Positions 17,601 through 25,837 of a stretch of DNA of 64,000 bases are shown one piece after another (position 1 is the stretch's first letter; the number at the start of each line of letters is the position of its first letter). A model generated the notes under the pieces. The model saw nothing but the letters and a program-made list of their open reading frames with translations, was not told where the DNA came from and did no database searches. The position numbers were made by a program, and so were the translations under genes. This DNA is from Solimonas sp041659605. Lineage in GTDB: Bacteria > Pseudomonadota > Gammaproteobacteria > Nevskiales > Nevskiaceae. The stretch is from contig JBAZXW010000001.1 in NCBI GenBank assembly GCA_041659605.1, forward strand, positions 251,233 to 315,232, read 5' to 3'.

Positions 17601-18229
17601 TTTGCTGTCTCGTCGGCGCGCCGCACCGCTTTCACGAAGGCGCGCATCTTGTCCAAATCCTTGACGCCGGGCTTAAGCTCGATGCCGCTCGACACGTCCA
17701 CCGCGTAAGGCCGCAGCCGGCGGATGCCCTGCCCGACATTGTGCGGCGTCAGGCCGCCGGCCAGCACGACGGGCCGGCGCAGCTTCGCCACCTTCGACCA
17801 GTCGAAGGTCTCGCCGCGTCCGCCCATCGCCCCGGGGACATGGCTGTCGAGCAACAGCGCTGCGGCGGCGCGGAAGCGTCTTTCTTCGCGCGCCGGCGTG
17901 CTCACCCCGCCCATCGCGATCGCCTTGACGTACGGCAGTCCGAAGGCGGCGCAGAACGACGGCTCTTCGCGGCCGTGGAACTGGAGCAGATCGGGCTGCA
18001 GCACCTCAATCGCCCGACGCACGTCCGCCGCCGACGCATCCATGAACAGGGCCACCGCCGAAACGAAGGGCGGCAGCTGCGTGCGCAACTTGGCAGCGCG
18101 CTCCGCTGCAATGAACCGTTTGCTCTGCGGCACCAGCACGAACCCGATGGCGTCGACGCCCAGGTCGACGGCGGACTTGGCATCCGCCGCACGGCGGATG
18201 CCACAGAACTTGATGCGGGTGCGAAACAC
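17597..18229 (-). CDS. trpF: Phosphoribosylanthranilate isomerase
   Basis: TrpF performs the Amadori rearrangement of phosphoribosylanthranilate in tryptophan synthesis. The 210-residue TIM barrel has the catalytic cysteine in IKFCGIRR (C9), the DAIGFV strand, LLQFHG, LLLDS, VVLAGGLTPHNV and the catalytic aspartate in DVSSGIE. The only plausible start is a GTG at 18227-18229, directly after the truA stop. TrpF, TrpB and TrpA are present without TrpE/G/D/C, which must be elsewhere. Confidence 0.95.
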
Positions 18230-18230
18230 G

Positions 18231-19025
18231 CTAGAGCGGCGGAAACCAGGGCCGCGGGGGCGGCGGGAGCGCGAATTCTGCCGGATATTCCGGACCCACG
18301 AAATAGAGACCGCCCGCCGGGGCCGTCATTCCGGCGCGCCGGCGGTCGCGGCCCGCAAGGATTTCCGCGACCCAGCCGACCGGCTGCTTGCCCAGGCCGA
18401 CCAGGGCCAGGGTGCCGGTGATGTTGCGCACCATGTGGTGCAGGAAGGCATTGCCGCAGATGTCGATGACGACAAAATCCCCGGCCCGCCGCACCGCGAT
18501 CGACTCGACGCGTCGCACAGCCGTCGGCGACTGGCACTGCGAATCGCGGAACGCCGAGAAGTCGTGCTCGCCGGCCAGGCATTGCGCAGCGGCGTCCATC
18601 GCCGTCGCGTCCAGCGTCTGCGGCCACCAGCCCGTCCGCTGCCACAACAGCGCGCTGCGTGCGCGGTGATTGTGGACGACGTAGCGATAGCGGCGGCGCA
18701 GCGCGCCGTAGCGGGCGTGGAAGCGCTCCGGCACCGGCATGATCCAGCGCAGCGAAAGATCCGCCGGCAGATTGCTGTTGACCCCCAGCAGCCACGCATA
18801 GGCGCTGCGCGACGCAGCGGAGTCGAAGTGGATCACCTGCTGTAGTCCGTGAACGCCAGAGTCGGTGCGCCCCGCAGCCGTCGTTGCCACCGGATGGGCC
18901 GCGACCTTGGCCAACGCGCGCTCGAGTTCGTTCTGCACCGTGCGCCGCTGATCGATGGCTTGCCAGCCAGAAAATTCGGTGCCGACGTACTCGACACCGG
19001 CGGCGTAACGCGTCACGGCGTCCAT
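18231..19025 (-). CDS. truA: tRNA pseudouridine(38-40) synthase TruA
   Basis: TruA isomerises U38-40 in the tRNA anticodon arm. The 264-residue protein begins MDAVTRYAAGVEYVGTEFSG and has the catalytic Asp55 in AAGRTDSGVHG, plus RRYRYVV, HDFSAFRDS and FLHHMVRNITGTL near the C terminus. The ATG at 19023-19025 is inside the last codons of the preceding ECF-T-like gene, so translation is probably coupled. Pseudomonas has the same fimV-truA-trpF order. Confidence 0.95.
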   Translation of the reverse strand: MDAVTRYAAGVEYVGTEFSGWQAIDQRRTVQNELERALAKVAAHPVATTAAGRTDSGVHGLQQVIHFDSAASRSAYAWLLGVNSNLPADLSLRWIMPVPERFHARYGALRRRYRYVVHNHRARSALLWQRTGWWPQTLDATAMDAAAQCLAGEHDFSAFRDSQCQSPTAVRRVESIAVRRAGDFVVIDICGNAFLHHMVRNITGTLALVGLGKQPVGWVAEILAGRDRRRAGMTAPAGGLYFVGPEYPAEFALPPPPRPWFPPL

Positions 19026-19654
19026 CGATGCAGCACCGCCGCGAGAATGATCGGGATCAGCCACTCCCACCAGCGCGGCAGGCCGCTGTCGCGAACCTCA
19101 ACCGGCGCCCCGGGCACTCCGGCCTGGGTCTCGATTTCATCGATCAAGGCGGCGGCGCGCTCCCATCCGCCGCTACGACTCACCGAATTCCTGAGTCGTG
19201 CGTCCATCTCCCCGACACCCTCCAGTGCCAGCGCGATGCGCAGGCCGATGCGCTGTGGGTCGACGCCCAGCGGCCGCAGCGGCACAACCAGCAGGCGGAT
19301 GGCGCCGACGAGTTCGGCCACCGGCGTGAGCGCCAGCAACAGGTACACCAGTACCAGGAGATCCAGCAGCACCAGCGCGCGACGCGTGCCCTCGGCCAGG
19401 CCCTCGCGGCTCAGGCCCGGCAGCGCGGGAATCAAGGGCTCGCCGGGGGTAAACCCGACATAGAGCACGAAGATCGCCAGGATCAGCCAACGCAGCCGTG
19501 CGAGCCCGATCCGCAGCCGATCGATCGAGTCCGGCGCAAGGCGCAGGTAAAGCGCGCAGGTCACCAGGCCGAACAGCGCCAGCGCTGCGAGGCTCGCAGA
19601 CGGCAATACCGACGCGAACACGAGCACGATCAGCACACGGACAGCGGGATGCAT
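19013..19654 (-). CDS. CbiQ/EcfT-like energy-coupling transmembrane protein
   Basis: The 213-residue protein has four or five hydrophobic segments in its first 130 residues (about 4-40, 54-70, 91-112 and 119-130) followed by a charged amphipathic region (VDPQRIGLRIALALEGVGEM, then RNSVSRSGGWERAA), the layout of the T component of ECF vitamin/metal importers. The usual partners (an EcfA ATPase and an S component) are not next to it, and the paired Ala-Arg-Gly coupling motifs are not clear, so transport activity is uncertain. It lies 31 bases after fimV and overlaps truA by 13 bases. Confidence 0.6.
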   Translation of the reverse strand: MHPAVRVLIVLVFASVLPSASLAALALFGLVTCALYLRLAPDSIDRLRIGLARLRWLILAIFVLYVGFTPGEPLIPALPGLSREGLAEGTRRALVLLDLLVLVYLLLALTPVAELVGAIRLLVVPLRPLGVDPQRIGLRIALALEGVGEMDARLRNSVSRSGGWERAAALIDEIETQAGVPGAPVEVRDSGLPRWWEWLIPIILAAVLHRWTP

Positions 19655-19685
19655 CGACGCGACCGCGGGTGAGATCGGACGGGCG

Positions 19686-22244
19686 TCAGCCCAGCTGCGC
19701 GATCAGCGCCTGGGCGCTCTGCTTCTGTTCCGCATTGCCCTGCTGCACGACTTCCTCGAGCAGCGAACGCGCCATGTCGTGGTCGCCCATGTCGACGTAA
19801 GCACGCGCCAGATCGAGCTTGGTCGACACTTCGTCGCCGCCTGCCGTCGGCGGCTCGCCGCCGAATTCGCCGAGGTCGATGTCGTCAAGGCGTATTTCGC
19901 CGAAGTCGGCAGGCGGCTCCGTCTTGGCGGCCGGCGTTGCCGCCGGCTCGCGGGCCGGTGGCGGCGTTGCCGCGAGTTCGGACGCCGAGGCGACGTCGAA
20001 ACCGGACAGATCGAGATCGAAGTCGAGCGAATTGTCCGCTTCCTTCTTGTCCGCTTCCTTTTTAGACGCAGCGGCCGGCGCAGCGGGCTCGGCGCTGGGT
20101 TCGGCGAGATCGAACTGACTCAGATCGAACTCGAGCGCTTCACCCTTATCCGCCGCCACTTCCAGCGACGGCTGGTCGAGCCTGGGCGCTTCGAGATCTT
20201 CGAGTTTGAAGTCGAGCCCGGCATCGAGTTTCGGCTCCGCTGCCGGAGTTGCCGCAGCTGCCGCCGCAGATGGCTCGGCGGCTGCACCAAAATCGAGATC
20301 GAAATCCGTGCTGCCGACCGATGCCGTACCCGCGCCATCCTTGAACAGCTCTGCGTCCGGTGCGAGCTGCTGGCCCATGATCGCGATCTTCTGCCAGTCC
20401 GCCGCCGGCAGCATCGACCTCATTTCGCGCGCAGACTGCTCGAATTCGGCACGCTTGCCGGCCGCGAAGTAGGTCTCGGCCAGCTTCACGCGGATATCGG
20501 TCCGCTTGGGCTCCTTCTCCGCGGCCTGCTTGAGCAGCAGCGCCGCCTCGTCGTACAGACCGTAGGCGAGGTGGAAATCCGCCTCAGAGACCGGATCGTT
20601 GGCGTCGAGGTTGATCTGGACCGTCTGCGACTCGAACTGGCCGGTCAGATCGAAGTCCACCGTATCGGTCGTCGCCTTGTCGGCCGGCGCGGGCTCGACC
20701 GTCGCAGGCGGCACCGGCCGCATCTGCGGGGTCGGCAGCTGCTGGGTGGAAATCTGCTGCGTCTTGAGCTGTTCGGTATCGAACCTATCGGTGTCCGCGC
20801 GCTGCGTCGGCACGTCGGCTTGCGCTTTCGACGTCGGCGCCGTCGGCACCGGCTGCGCAGGCGGCTTGGCCGCAACCGTGGCCGGCGCCGCGGGCGCTCT
20901 GGCCGGCGGCGTCGGACGCTGCACTGGCGCGGTCCCGGCGGCCTTGCGCCGGACCAGCAGGCGCGACACGAGATATCCGAGGCCGCCCAGAACGATGAGA
21001 CCGCCGACCAAGGGGATCAGCAGGGTCTCCAGCAATCCGGACTCCGCCTCTTTGCGCACCGGTGCACTGACGACGATCTCGTCGCCCGCCGGAGCGCGGG
21101 CTGCCGGTGTCTGTGTCGCGACCGCTTCGCCCTCCGCGATCGGAGCCGGCGTCGGCTCGGCGATGGCGGCTTCGCCCGCCTCCACAGACGACTCAGCCGG
21201 CGCCTCGGTCGGCACCGGCGTCGGCTCCAGCGTCGCCACAGGGGTGGGCTCTGGCGTCGGTTCGGGGGTCGGCTCCGGTGTGGTCTCCGGCGTCGGAACC
21301 GCCGTGGGCATCGGTGTAGGCCGCGGACTCGGCCGAATCGGAGGCGGCTCGGCCACGACCGCCGCTGCGGACTCGGGCCGCGGCGCCGATGCCGTCCGTG
21401 GCGCAGGCCGCTGCCCGCGCAAACTCATCATCTCCTCGCGCGCTGTCTGCGGATCGACCGCGAGCACGCCGGCGGCGGACGGCACATCCAGCATCGCGCC
21501 CTTCCGCAGGCCGTTGATGCCGCCGTCAAAGGCGGACGGATTGCCCCGGTACAGCGCCAGCAGCATCTGGTCCATCGTTGCGCCCGACGGGCGCAGGCGC
21601 GTGGCGACACTCCACAGCGTCTCCTGCCCCTGAATCGGCCCGTATTGTCCCGCTACAGCCTCCTGCGGTTCGGCAATGGCCGGACTCATCGGACGCTCGG
21701 CGACAGCCGGCTCTGCTTCCGGTTCGGCGGTCGGGGGCGGCTCGTACGCGCGCGCCGGCTCCGGCTCCGGCGTCGCCGCCGGACGGCCGGCACGCTCGGG
21801 CGCAGTCTCGTAGAACTCGGTGCTCTGGGTTTCCGGCGCACGGAATTCCGGCGGATCGAGGAATACCGTGTACTCGCGGATGAGGCGGTTACCCGCCTGA
21901 CGCACGTCCAGCAGCACGGTCAGGAAAGGCTCGCGCGCCACCTGATCGCTGGTGATCTCAATGCGGGGCGCGCCGTCAGTCTTGACCTGGAAACGCAGGG
22001 TCGACAGATACGCCAGGCGCTCGATGCCGGCCTTGTCGAACTCGGTATTGGTCGCCAGCGTGACCTTCAGGGTCTCCAGCTCTTCGACGTTCGCAGCGTC
22101 GATCGGGATCGTCGCGACAAAACGCTGGTTGAGCCGCGAACGGACGTCGATATCGCCCAGGCCCAACGCAGCGGCGCTGGATACCCATAGCGCGGAACAC
22201 AGCACCGGAAGCACGGCCGCGATGCGTCGAAGCAAGCGCCTCAT
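19686..22244 (-). CDS. fimV: FimV family pilus-assembly / polar hub protein
   Basis: FimV proteins organise type IV pilus assembly, twitching motility and polar protein placement. This 852-residue protein has a signal peptide (MRRLLRRIAAVLPVLC to about residue 31), the conserved FimV N-terminal domain (GDIDVRSRLNQRFVATIP to EYTVFLDPPEF, about 34-150), a LysM-like segment (about 200-265), a long Pro/Thr/Glu-rich stretch with PEPTPEPTPEPTP repeats, one membrane helix (LIPLVGGLIVLGGLGYLVS, about 430-450) and a large acidic cytoplasmic region with TPR units ending in the C-terminal FimV motif (TKLDLARAYVDMGDHDMARS). The ATG at 22242-22244 is preferred over a TTG six codons earlier because it starts the signal peptide and has GGAGAGG upstream. 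Confidence 0.9.
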   Translation of the reverse strand: MRRLLRRIAAVLPVLCSALWVSSAAALGLGDIDVRSRLNQRFVATIPIDAANVEELETLKVTLATNTEFDKAGIERLAYLSTLRFQVKTDGAPRIEITSDQVAREPFLTVLLDVRQAGNRLIREYTVFLDPPEFRAPETQSTEFYETAPERAGRPAATPEPEPARAYEPPPTAEPEAEPAVAERPMSPAIAEPQEAVAGQYGPIQGQETLWSVATRLRPSGATMDQMLLALYRGNPSAFDGGINGLRKGAMLDVPSAAGVLAVDPQTAREEMMSLRGQRPAPRTASAPRPESAAAVVAEPPPIRPSPRPTPMPTAVPTPETTPEPTPEPTPEPTPVATLEPTPVPTEAPAESSVEAGEAAIAEPTPAPIAEGEAVATQTPAARAPAGDEIVVSAPVRKEAESGLLETLLIPLVGGLIVLGGLGYLVSRLLVRRKAAGTAPVQRPTPPARAPAAPATVAAKPPAQPVPTAPTSKAQADVPTQRADTDRFDTEQLKTQQISTQQLPTPQMRPVPPATVEPAPADKATTDTVDFDLTGQFESQTVQINLDANDPVSEADFHLAYGLYDEAALLLKQAAEKEPKRTDIRVKLAETYFAAGKRAEFEQSAREMRSMLPAADWQKIAIMGQQLAPDAELFKDGAGTASVGSTDFDLDFGAAAEPSAAAAAATPAAEPKLDAGLDFKLEDLEAPRLDQPSLEVAADKGEALEFDLSQFDLAEPSAEPAAPAAASKKEADKKEADNSLDFDLDLSGFDVASASELAATPPPAREPAATPAAKTEPPADFGEIRLDDIDLGEFGGEPPTAGGDEVSTKLDLARAYVDMGDHDMARSLLEEVVQQGNAEQKQSAQALIAQLG

Positions 22245-22314
22245 ATCCTCTCCAGAATCCAACCGGCATCCCTCAACTGTTCACGCAGCAGGTTAATTTG
22301 CGCGTATAAGCCCT

Positions 22315-22344
22315 TTTATACCCGAAGAATTATTGATCCGGCAA
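22315..22344 (-). promoter_or_regulatory. Candidate sigma-70 promoter of fimV
   Basis: On the minus strand TTGCCG (22339-22344) is followed after 18 bases by TATAAA (22315-22320), about 70 bases before the fimV start. The -10 is part of the palindrome GTATAA-N6-TTATAC (22304-22321). The region is much richer in A/T than its surroundings. Confidence 0.4.
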
Positions 22345-22356
22345 CATAATTCTCGG
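22322..22356. promoter_or_regulatory. Imperfect inverted repeat upstream of fimV
   Basis: CCGAAGAATTATTG (from 22322) and CAACATAATTCTCGG (to 22356) are nearly inverted copies around ATCCGG and span the -35 region of the proposed fimV promoter. TCTCGG is repeated again at 22351-22369. It may be an operator, or an RNA hairpin between usg and fimV; no U-run follows. Confidence 0.4.
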
Positions 22357-22381
22357 ATAACTCTCGGGAATCGACGTCTCG

Positions 22382-23401
22382 CTAAAGATAGTCGCGAACC
22401 AATATCTCGGCGCTGGCCACCGCATTGAGGGCCGCGGCGCAGCGGATGTTGTCGGCGGTCAGCCACAGCGCCAGCGTCCGCGGCCCGCAGCCAGGGCGCA
22501 GGCGGGCGATCCGCGTCACCGCGCTGCGCGTCGCATCGACCACCGGCGACGGACAGTCGGCGGCATCGCCGTTTTCGACCAGCTCGATGCCCTTCGTGGA
22601 ACGCAGCGCTTCGGCCAGGGCAGTGCGCTCGGGCACCTGCTCAAGTTCAAGCTCCACCGCGACGGCATAACCGAAGAAGCAGGCCGCGTGAACCAGCTGC
22701 ACACCGACTTGCAGCGACGGCGCGTTCAACAGCTCGCGCAATTCGGAAGCGACGCGCCGTTCGCGCTCGGTGCTGCCGTCCTCACCCGCACCGCCGACCT
22801 GACCGAGCAGGTTGAAGGCGATCTGTTGCGGAAAGTAGCGGCGTTCGTAATGGCGTGCATTCAGCAGCGCCATCGTCTCGCCCGCCAGATCCTCCTGCCC
22901 CGCGCGGCCCGCATCGGAAACCGGCACGAGGACCGTCGCGGTGACGCGCACGAGGCCGCCGCTGCGATGCAGGGCATCGAGCACCGGCAGCAGGACGGTC
23001 ACAATCCGGTCCGGCGACGCGACGATTCCGCGCTCGTTGAACCCTGCCAACGCGCCGGCGTTGGCATTGGCGACGACGCGCGGAACCCGCAGGTCGCGCC
23101 AAGCCTGGCCGCTGGCATCGATCACGACGCAGCCGGCATCGGCCGCGCGTTCCGCCAAGGCCATATAGCGCTCGTCATCACCGGTGAGAAAGGCCAGCTG
23201 CACCTGGGCGAAATCGAAACCGCTCGCGTCGTCGAGCAGCAGCTGGGTTCCGGCGAACTCGACCGTGGCGTCTTCCTCGCGATCCAGCACCAGAGCCGAC
23301 ATCTCGCCGACGGGGAATCGCCGTTCGGCCAGCAGCTCCAGCACAGCGGCGCCGACCATGCTGTCGGCGCCCAGAACGGCCACATCGAATCGACGAATCA
23401 T
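22382..23401 (-). CDS. usg: Usg-like aspartate-semialdehyde dehydrogenase paralog lacking the catalytic cysteine
   Basis: The 339-residue protein has the fold of aspartate-semialdehyde dehydrogenase (N-terminal VAVLGADSMVGAAVLELL nucleotide motif, VVIDASGQAW) but at the active site reads ANANAGALAGF, where true enzymes have N-x-N-C. The aligned position is Ala115, so dehydrogenase activity is not expected. Pseudomonas has the same kind of paralog between asd and fimV; its role is unknown. The ATG at 23399-23401 is chosen because it begins the nucleotide-binding strand and follows GGGTGAACGG. Confidence 0.85.
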   Translation of the reverse strand: MIRRFDVAVLGADSMVGAAVLELLAERRFPVGEMSALVLDREEDATVEFAGTQLLLDDASGFDFAQVQLAFLTGDDERYMALAERAADAGCVVIDASGQAWRDLRVPRVVANANAGALAGFNERGIVASPDRIVTVLLPVLDALHRSGGLVRVTATVLVPVSDAGRAGQEDLAGETMALLNARHYERRYFPQQIAFNLLGQVGGAGEDGSTERERRVASELRELLNAPSLQVGVQLVHAACFFGYAVAVELELEQVPERTALAEALRSTKGIELVENGDAADCPSPVVDATRSAVTRIARLRPGCGPRTLALWLTADNIRCAAALNAVASAEILVRDYL

Positions 23402-23444
23402 CCGTTCACCCTGTGACAAGGGCGCGGAGTTTAGCAGCCTGCAC

Positions 23445-24560
23445 TCAGCGGGCGAGCAGGATGCGCAACATGCGCCGCAGAGGCTCGGCCGCACCCCACA
23501 GCAGCTGGTCGCCGATGACGAAGGCCGACAGGTACTGCGGACCGAGGTTGAGCTTGCGCACGCGGCCGACGCCGACCCGCAGGCCGCCGGTGATCGAGGC
23601 CGGGGTCAGTTCCTTGATCGTCGCCGGCTTGTCGTTGGGCACCCACTTCACCCAGTTGTTGCCGGAGCGGATAACCGACTCGATCTCGGCCAGCGGCAGG
23701 TCGCGCTTGAGCTTGATGGTCAGCGCCAGGCTGTGGCAGCGCATCGCGCCGATGCGGACGCACAGGCCATCCACCGGAATGATCTTCTCCCCGGTGTTCC
23801 CAAGGATCTTGTTGACCTCGGCCTGGCCCTTCCACTCTTCCTTCGACTGACCGTTTTCCAGCGCAGAGTCGATCCACGGGATCAGGCCGCCGGCCAGCGG
23901 CGCGCCGAAGTACTCGGTCGGCACGTCGTGGCGGATCGCGTGCGCGACCTTGCGGTCGATGTCAAGGATCGCGGAAGCCGGTGTCGCCAGCTCGTCGGCG
24001 ACGGCGGCATGGATCACGCCCATGCCCTTGAGCAGTTCGCGCATGTGGTTGGCGCCGCCGCCCGAGGCCGCCTGGTAGGTCATCGAGCTGACCCACTCGA
24101 CCAGATTCTCGCGGAACAGCCCGCCCACGCCCATGAGAAGGATCGAGTTCGTGCAGTTGCCGCCGATGTAGTTCTTCACGCCCCTGGCCAGCGCCGCGTC
24201 GATGACGTGACGGTTGACCGGATCGAGGACGATGACGGCGTCGTCCTTCATGCGCAATGACGAGGCGGCGTCGATCCAGTAGCCGGCCCAGCCGGCCGCG
24301 CGCAGCTTCGGAAAGATCTCGTTCGTGTAGTCGCCGCCCTGGCAGGTGATGATCACATCCATCGACTGAAGCGCGTCGATGCTGTTGGCATCCTTCAGCG
24401 GCGGGGTGTCCTTGCCCGCGACCTTGGGGCCGGCACCGCCGGCGCTCGAGGTGCTGAAGAAATGCGGCTCCACCAGCGCAAAGTCGTTCTCGTCCTGCAT
24501 GCGCTGCATCAGCACGGACCCGACCATGCCGCGCCAACCGACCATACCCAGCTTCTTCAT
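23445..24560 (-). CDS. asd: Aspartate-semialdehyde dehydrogenase
   Basis: Asd reduces aspartyl phosphate to aspartate semialdehyde, the branch to lysine/diaminopimelate, threonine and methionine. The 371-residue protein has GMVGWRGMVGSVL at its start, the catalytic Cys136 in GGNCTN, and the downstream QAASGGGANHMRELL segment typical of the enterobacterial/pseudomonad type. It is followed 43 bases later by its inactive paralog usg and preceded by leuB across a palindromic repeat. Confidence 0.96.
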   Translation of the reverse strand: MKKLGMVGWRGMVGSVLMQRMQDENDFALVEPHFFSTSSAGGAGPKVAGKDTPPLKDANSIDALQSMDVIITCQGGDYTNEIFPKLRAAGWAGYWIDAASSLRMKDDAVIVLDPVNRHVIDAALARGVKNYIGGNCTNSILLMGVGGLFRENLVEWVSSMTYQAASGGGANHMRELLKGMGVIHAAVADELATPASAILDIDRKVAHAIRHDVPTEYFGAPLAGGLIPWIDSALENGQSKEEWKGQAEVNKILGNTGEKIIPVDGLCVRIGAMRCHSLALTIKLKRDLPLAEIESVIRSGNNWVKWVPNDKPATIKELTPASITGGLRVGVGRVRKLNLGPQYLSAFVIGDQLLWGAAEPLRRMLRILLAR

Positions 24561-24585
24561 CTCACCAACCTCTTTGCGTTTCCGT

Positions 24586-24641
24586 TGTAGGAGCGCCTCT
24601 TAGGCGCGATTGCACAGTCGCGCCTAAGAGGCGCTCCTACA
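24586..24641. repeat. Perfect 24-bp inverted repeat (REP-like) between leuB and asd
   Basis: Arms at 24586-24609 and 24618-24641 are exact reverse complements (beginning TGTAGGAGCGCCTCTTAGGC) around an 8-base loop TTGCACAG. The form is like the short TGTAGGAGC palindromes dispersed in pseudomonads and xanthomonads. It starts three bases after the leuB stop and would make a very stable hairpin in the leu-asd transcript. No U-run follows, so attenuation or mRNA protection is more likely than full termination. Confidence 0.85.
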
Positions 24642-24644
24642 GTT

Positions 24645-25724
24645 TCATTTCCTGAGCGCAGCGACGACGGCGTCGCCCATTTCACGCGTGCCGATCACCT
24701 TCTCGCCCGGCTGCGCGATGTCGCCGGTGCGATAACCCGCCTGCAGCACGATCTTGACCGCCGCCTCGATGCGGTCCGACAGGTCGGTGCGATTGAACGT
24801 GTACTTGAACATCATGCCCACTGACAGGATCGTCGCCAGCGGGTTGGCCTTATTCTGCCCCGCGATGTCCGGCGCGCTGCCGTGGATCGGTTCGTACAGG
24901 CCCTTGTTGTTCACGTCCAGCGAGGCCGAGGGCAGCATGCCGATCGAGCCGGCGAGCATCGAGGCTTCGTCCGAGAGGATGTCGCCGAAGATGTTGCCGG
25001 TGACGATCACGTCGAACTGCCGGGGCTTCTTCACCAGCTGCATCGCCGCGTTGTCGACGTACATGTGCGTCAGCTCGACGTCCGGATAGTGTTGGCCGAT
25101 GCGGATCACCACCTCGCGCCACAGGCGCGAGGTCTCCAGCACGTTCTCCTTGTCCACAGAGCACAGGCGCTTGCTGCGCTTCTGCGCCGCCTGGAACGCG
25201 ACGTGGGCGATGCGCTCGATCTCCGGCACGCTGTAGTGCATCGTGTCGTAGCCTTCATCGAAGCCTTCCGCGTTCTTGCGGCGGCCACGCGGCTGGCCGA
25301 AGTAGATGTCGCCGGTCAGCTCGCGCAGGATCAGGATGTCCAGGCCCGCAATGACTTCCGGCTTGAAGGACGAAGCCGCCGACAACTCCTCATAGGCCAG
25401 CGCCGGGCGCAGGTTCGCGAACAGGCCCAGATCCTTGCGGATGCCGAGGATGCCGCGCTCCGGGCGCTTGTCACGCGGCAGCGCGTCGTACTTCGGGCCG
25501 CCCACCGCGCCCATCAGGATCGCGTCGGCCGCGCGTGCCGCCTGCTGCGTCGACGGCGGATACGGATCGCCCTCGGCGTCGTAAGCCGCGCCGCCGAGAT
25601 GGCCAAAGGACCACTCGATCTTCTGCCCTTCAGCCTTCAACACCTCCAGCACCTTGACGGCTTCCGCGATGATCTCGGTGCCGATGTAATCGCCTGGGAG
25701 GATCAGGATCTTCTTGTTGCTCAT
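24645..25724 (-). CDS. leuB: 3-isopropylmalate dehydrogenase
   Basis: LeuB oxidatively decarboxylates 3-isopropylmalate in leucine synthesis. The 359-residue protein shows ILPGDYIGTEIIAEAVKVL, LMGAVGGPKYDALPRDKRPE, RELTGDIYFGQPRGR, VDKENVLETSRLWR and the cofactor motif ITGNIFGDILSDEASML followed by GLYEPIHGSAPDIAGQNKAN. The metal-binding aspartates are all in place. It follows leuC and leuD in the same direction, separated from leuD by a repeat element. Confidence 0.96.
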   Translation of the reverse strand: MSNKKILILPGDYIGTEIIAEAVKVLEVLKAEGQKIEWSFGHLGGAAYDAEGDPYPPSTQQAARAADAILMGAVGGPKYDALPRDKRPERGILGIRKDLGLFANLRPALAYEELSAASSFKPEVIAGLDILILRELTGDIYFGQPRGRRKNAEGFDEGYDTMHYSVPEIERIAHVAFQAAQKRSKRLCSVDKENVLETSRLWREVVIRIGQHYPDVELTHMYVDNAAMQLVKKPRQFDVIVTGNIFGDILSDEASMLAGSIGMLPSASLDVNNKGLYEPIHGSAPDIAGQNKANPLATILSVGMMFKYTFNRTDLSDRIEAAVKIVLQAGYRTGDIAQPGEKVIGTREMGDAVVAALRK

Positions 25725-25744
25725 TTACGTCGCTCTATTCGCTC

Positions 25745-25817
25745 GTCATTCCCGCGAATGCGGGAATCCAGGAGATTTCCGCACCGCGGTCTGGATCCCC
25801 GCCTTCGCGGGGATGAC
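25745..25817. repeat. Dispersed-type palindromic repeat between leuD and leuB
   Basis: The element begins GTCATTCCCGCGAATGCGGG and ends GGATCCCCGCCTTCGCGGGGATGAC. Each end is itself a hairpin (CCCGC-GAAT-GCGGG and CCCCGC-CTTC-GCGGGG), and the outer ends GTCAT/ATGAC with TGGATCC/GGAATCCA are inverted relative to each other. This architecture matches miniature repeats that occur many times in proteobacterial genomes. Only one copy is seen here. Confidence 0.7.
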
Positions 25818-25837
25818 CCGGCCGCCTGGCGACCGGG

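Noticed and set aside
19779..22190. 803-codon Arg-rich plus-strand frame opposite fimV
   Set aside because: Antisense of the acidic, Pro/Glu-rich FimV code naturally reads Arg/Gly; no start signal or family match.
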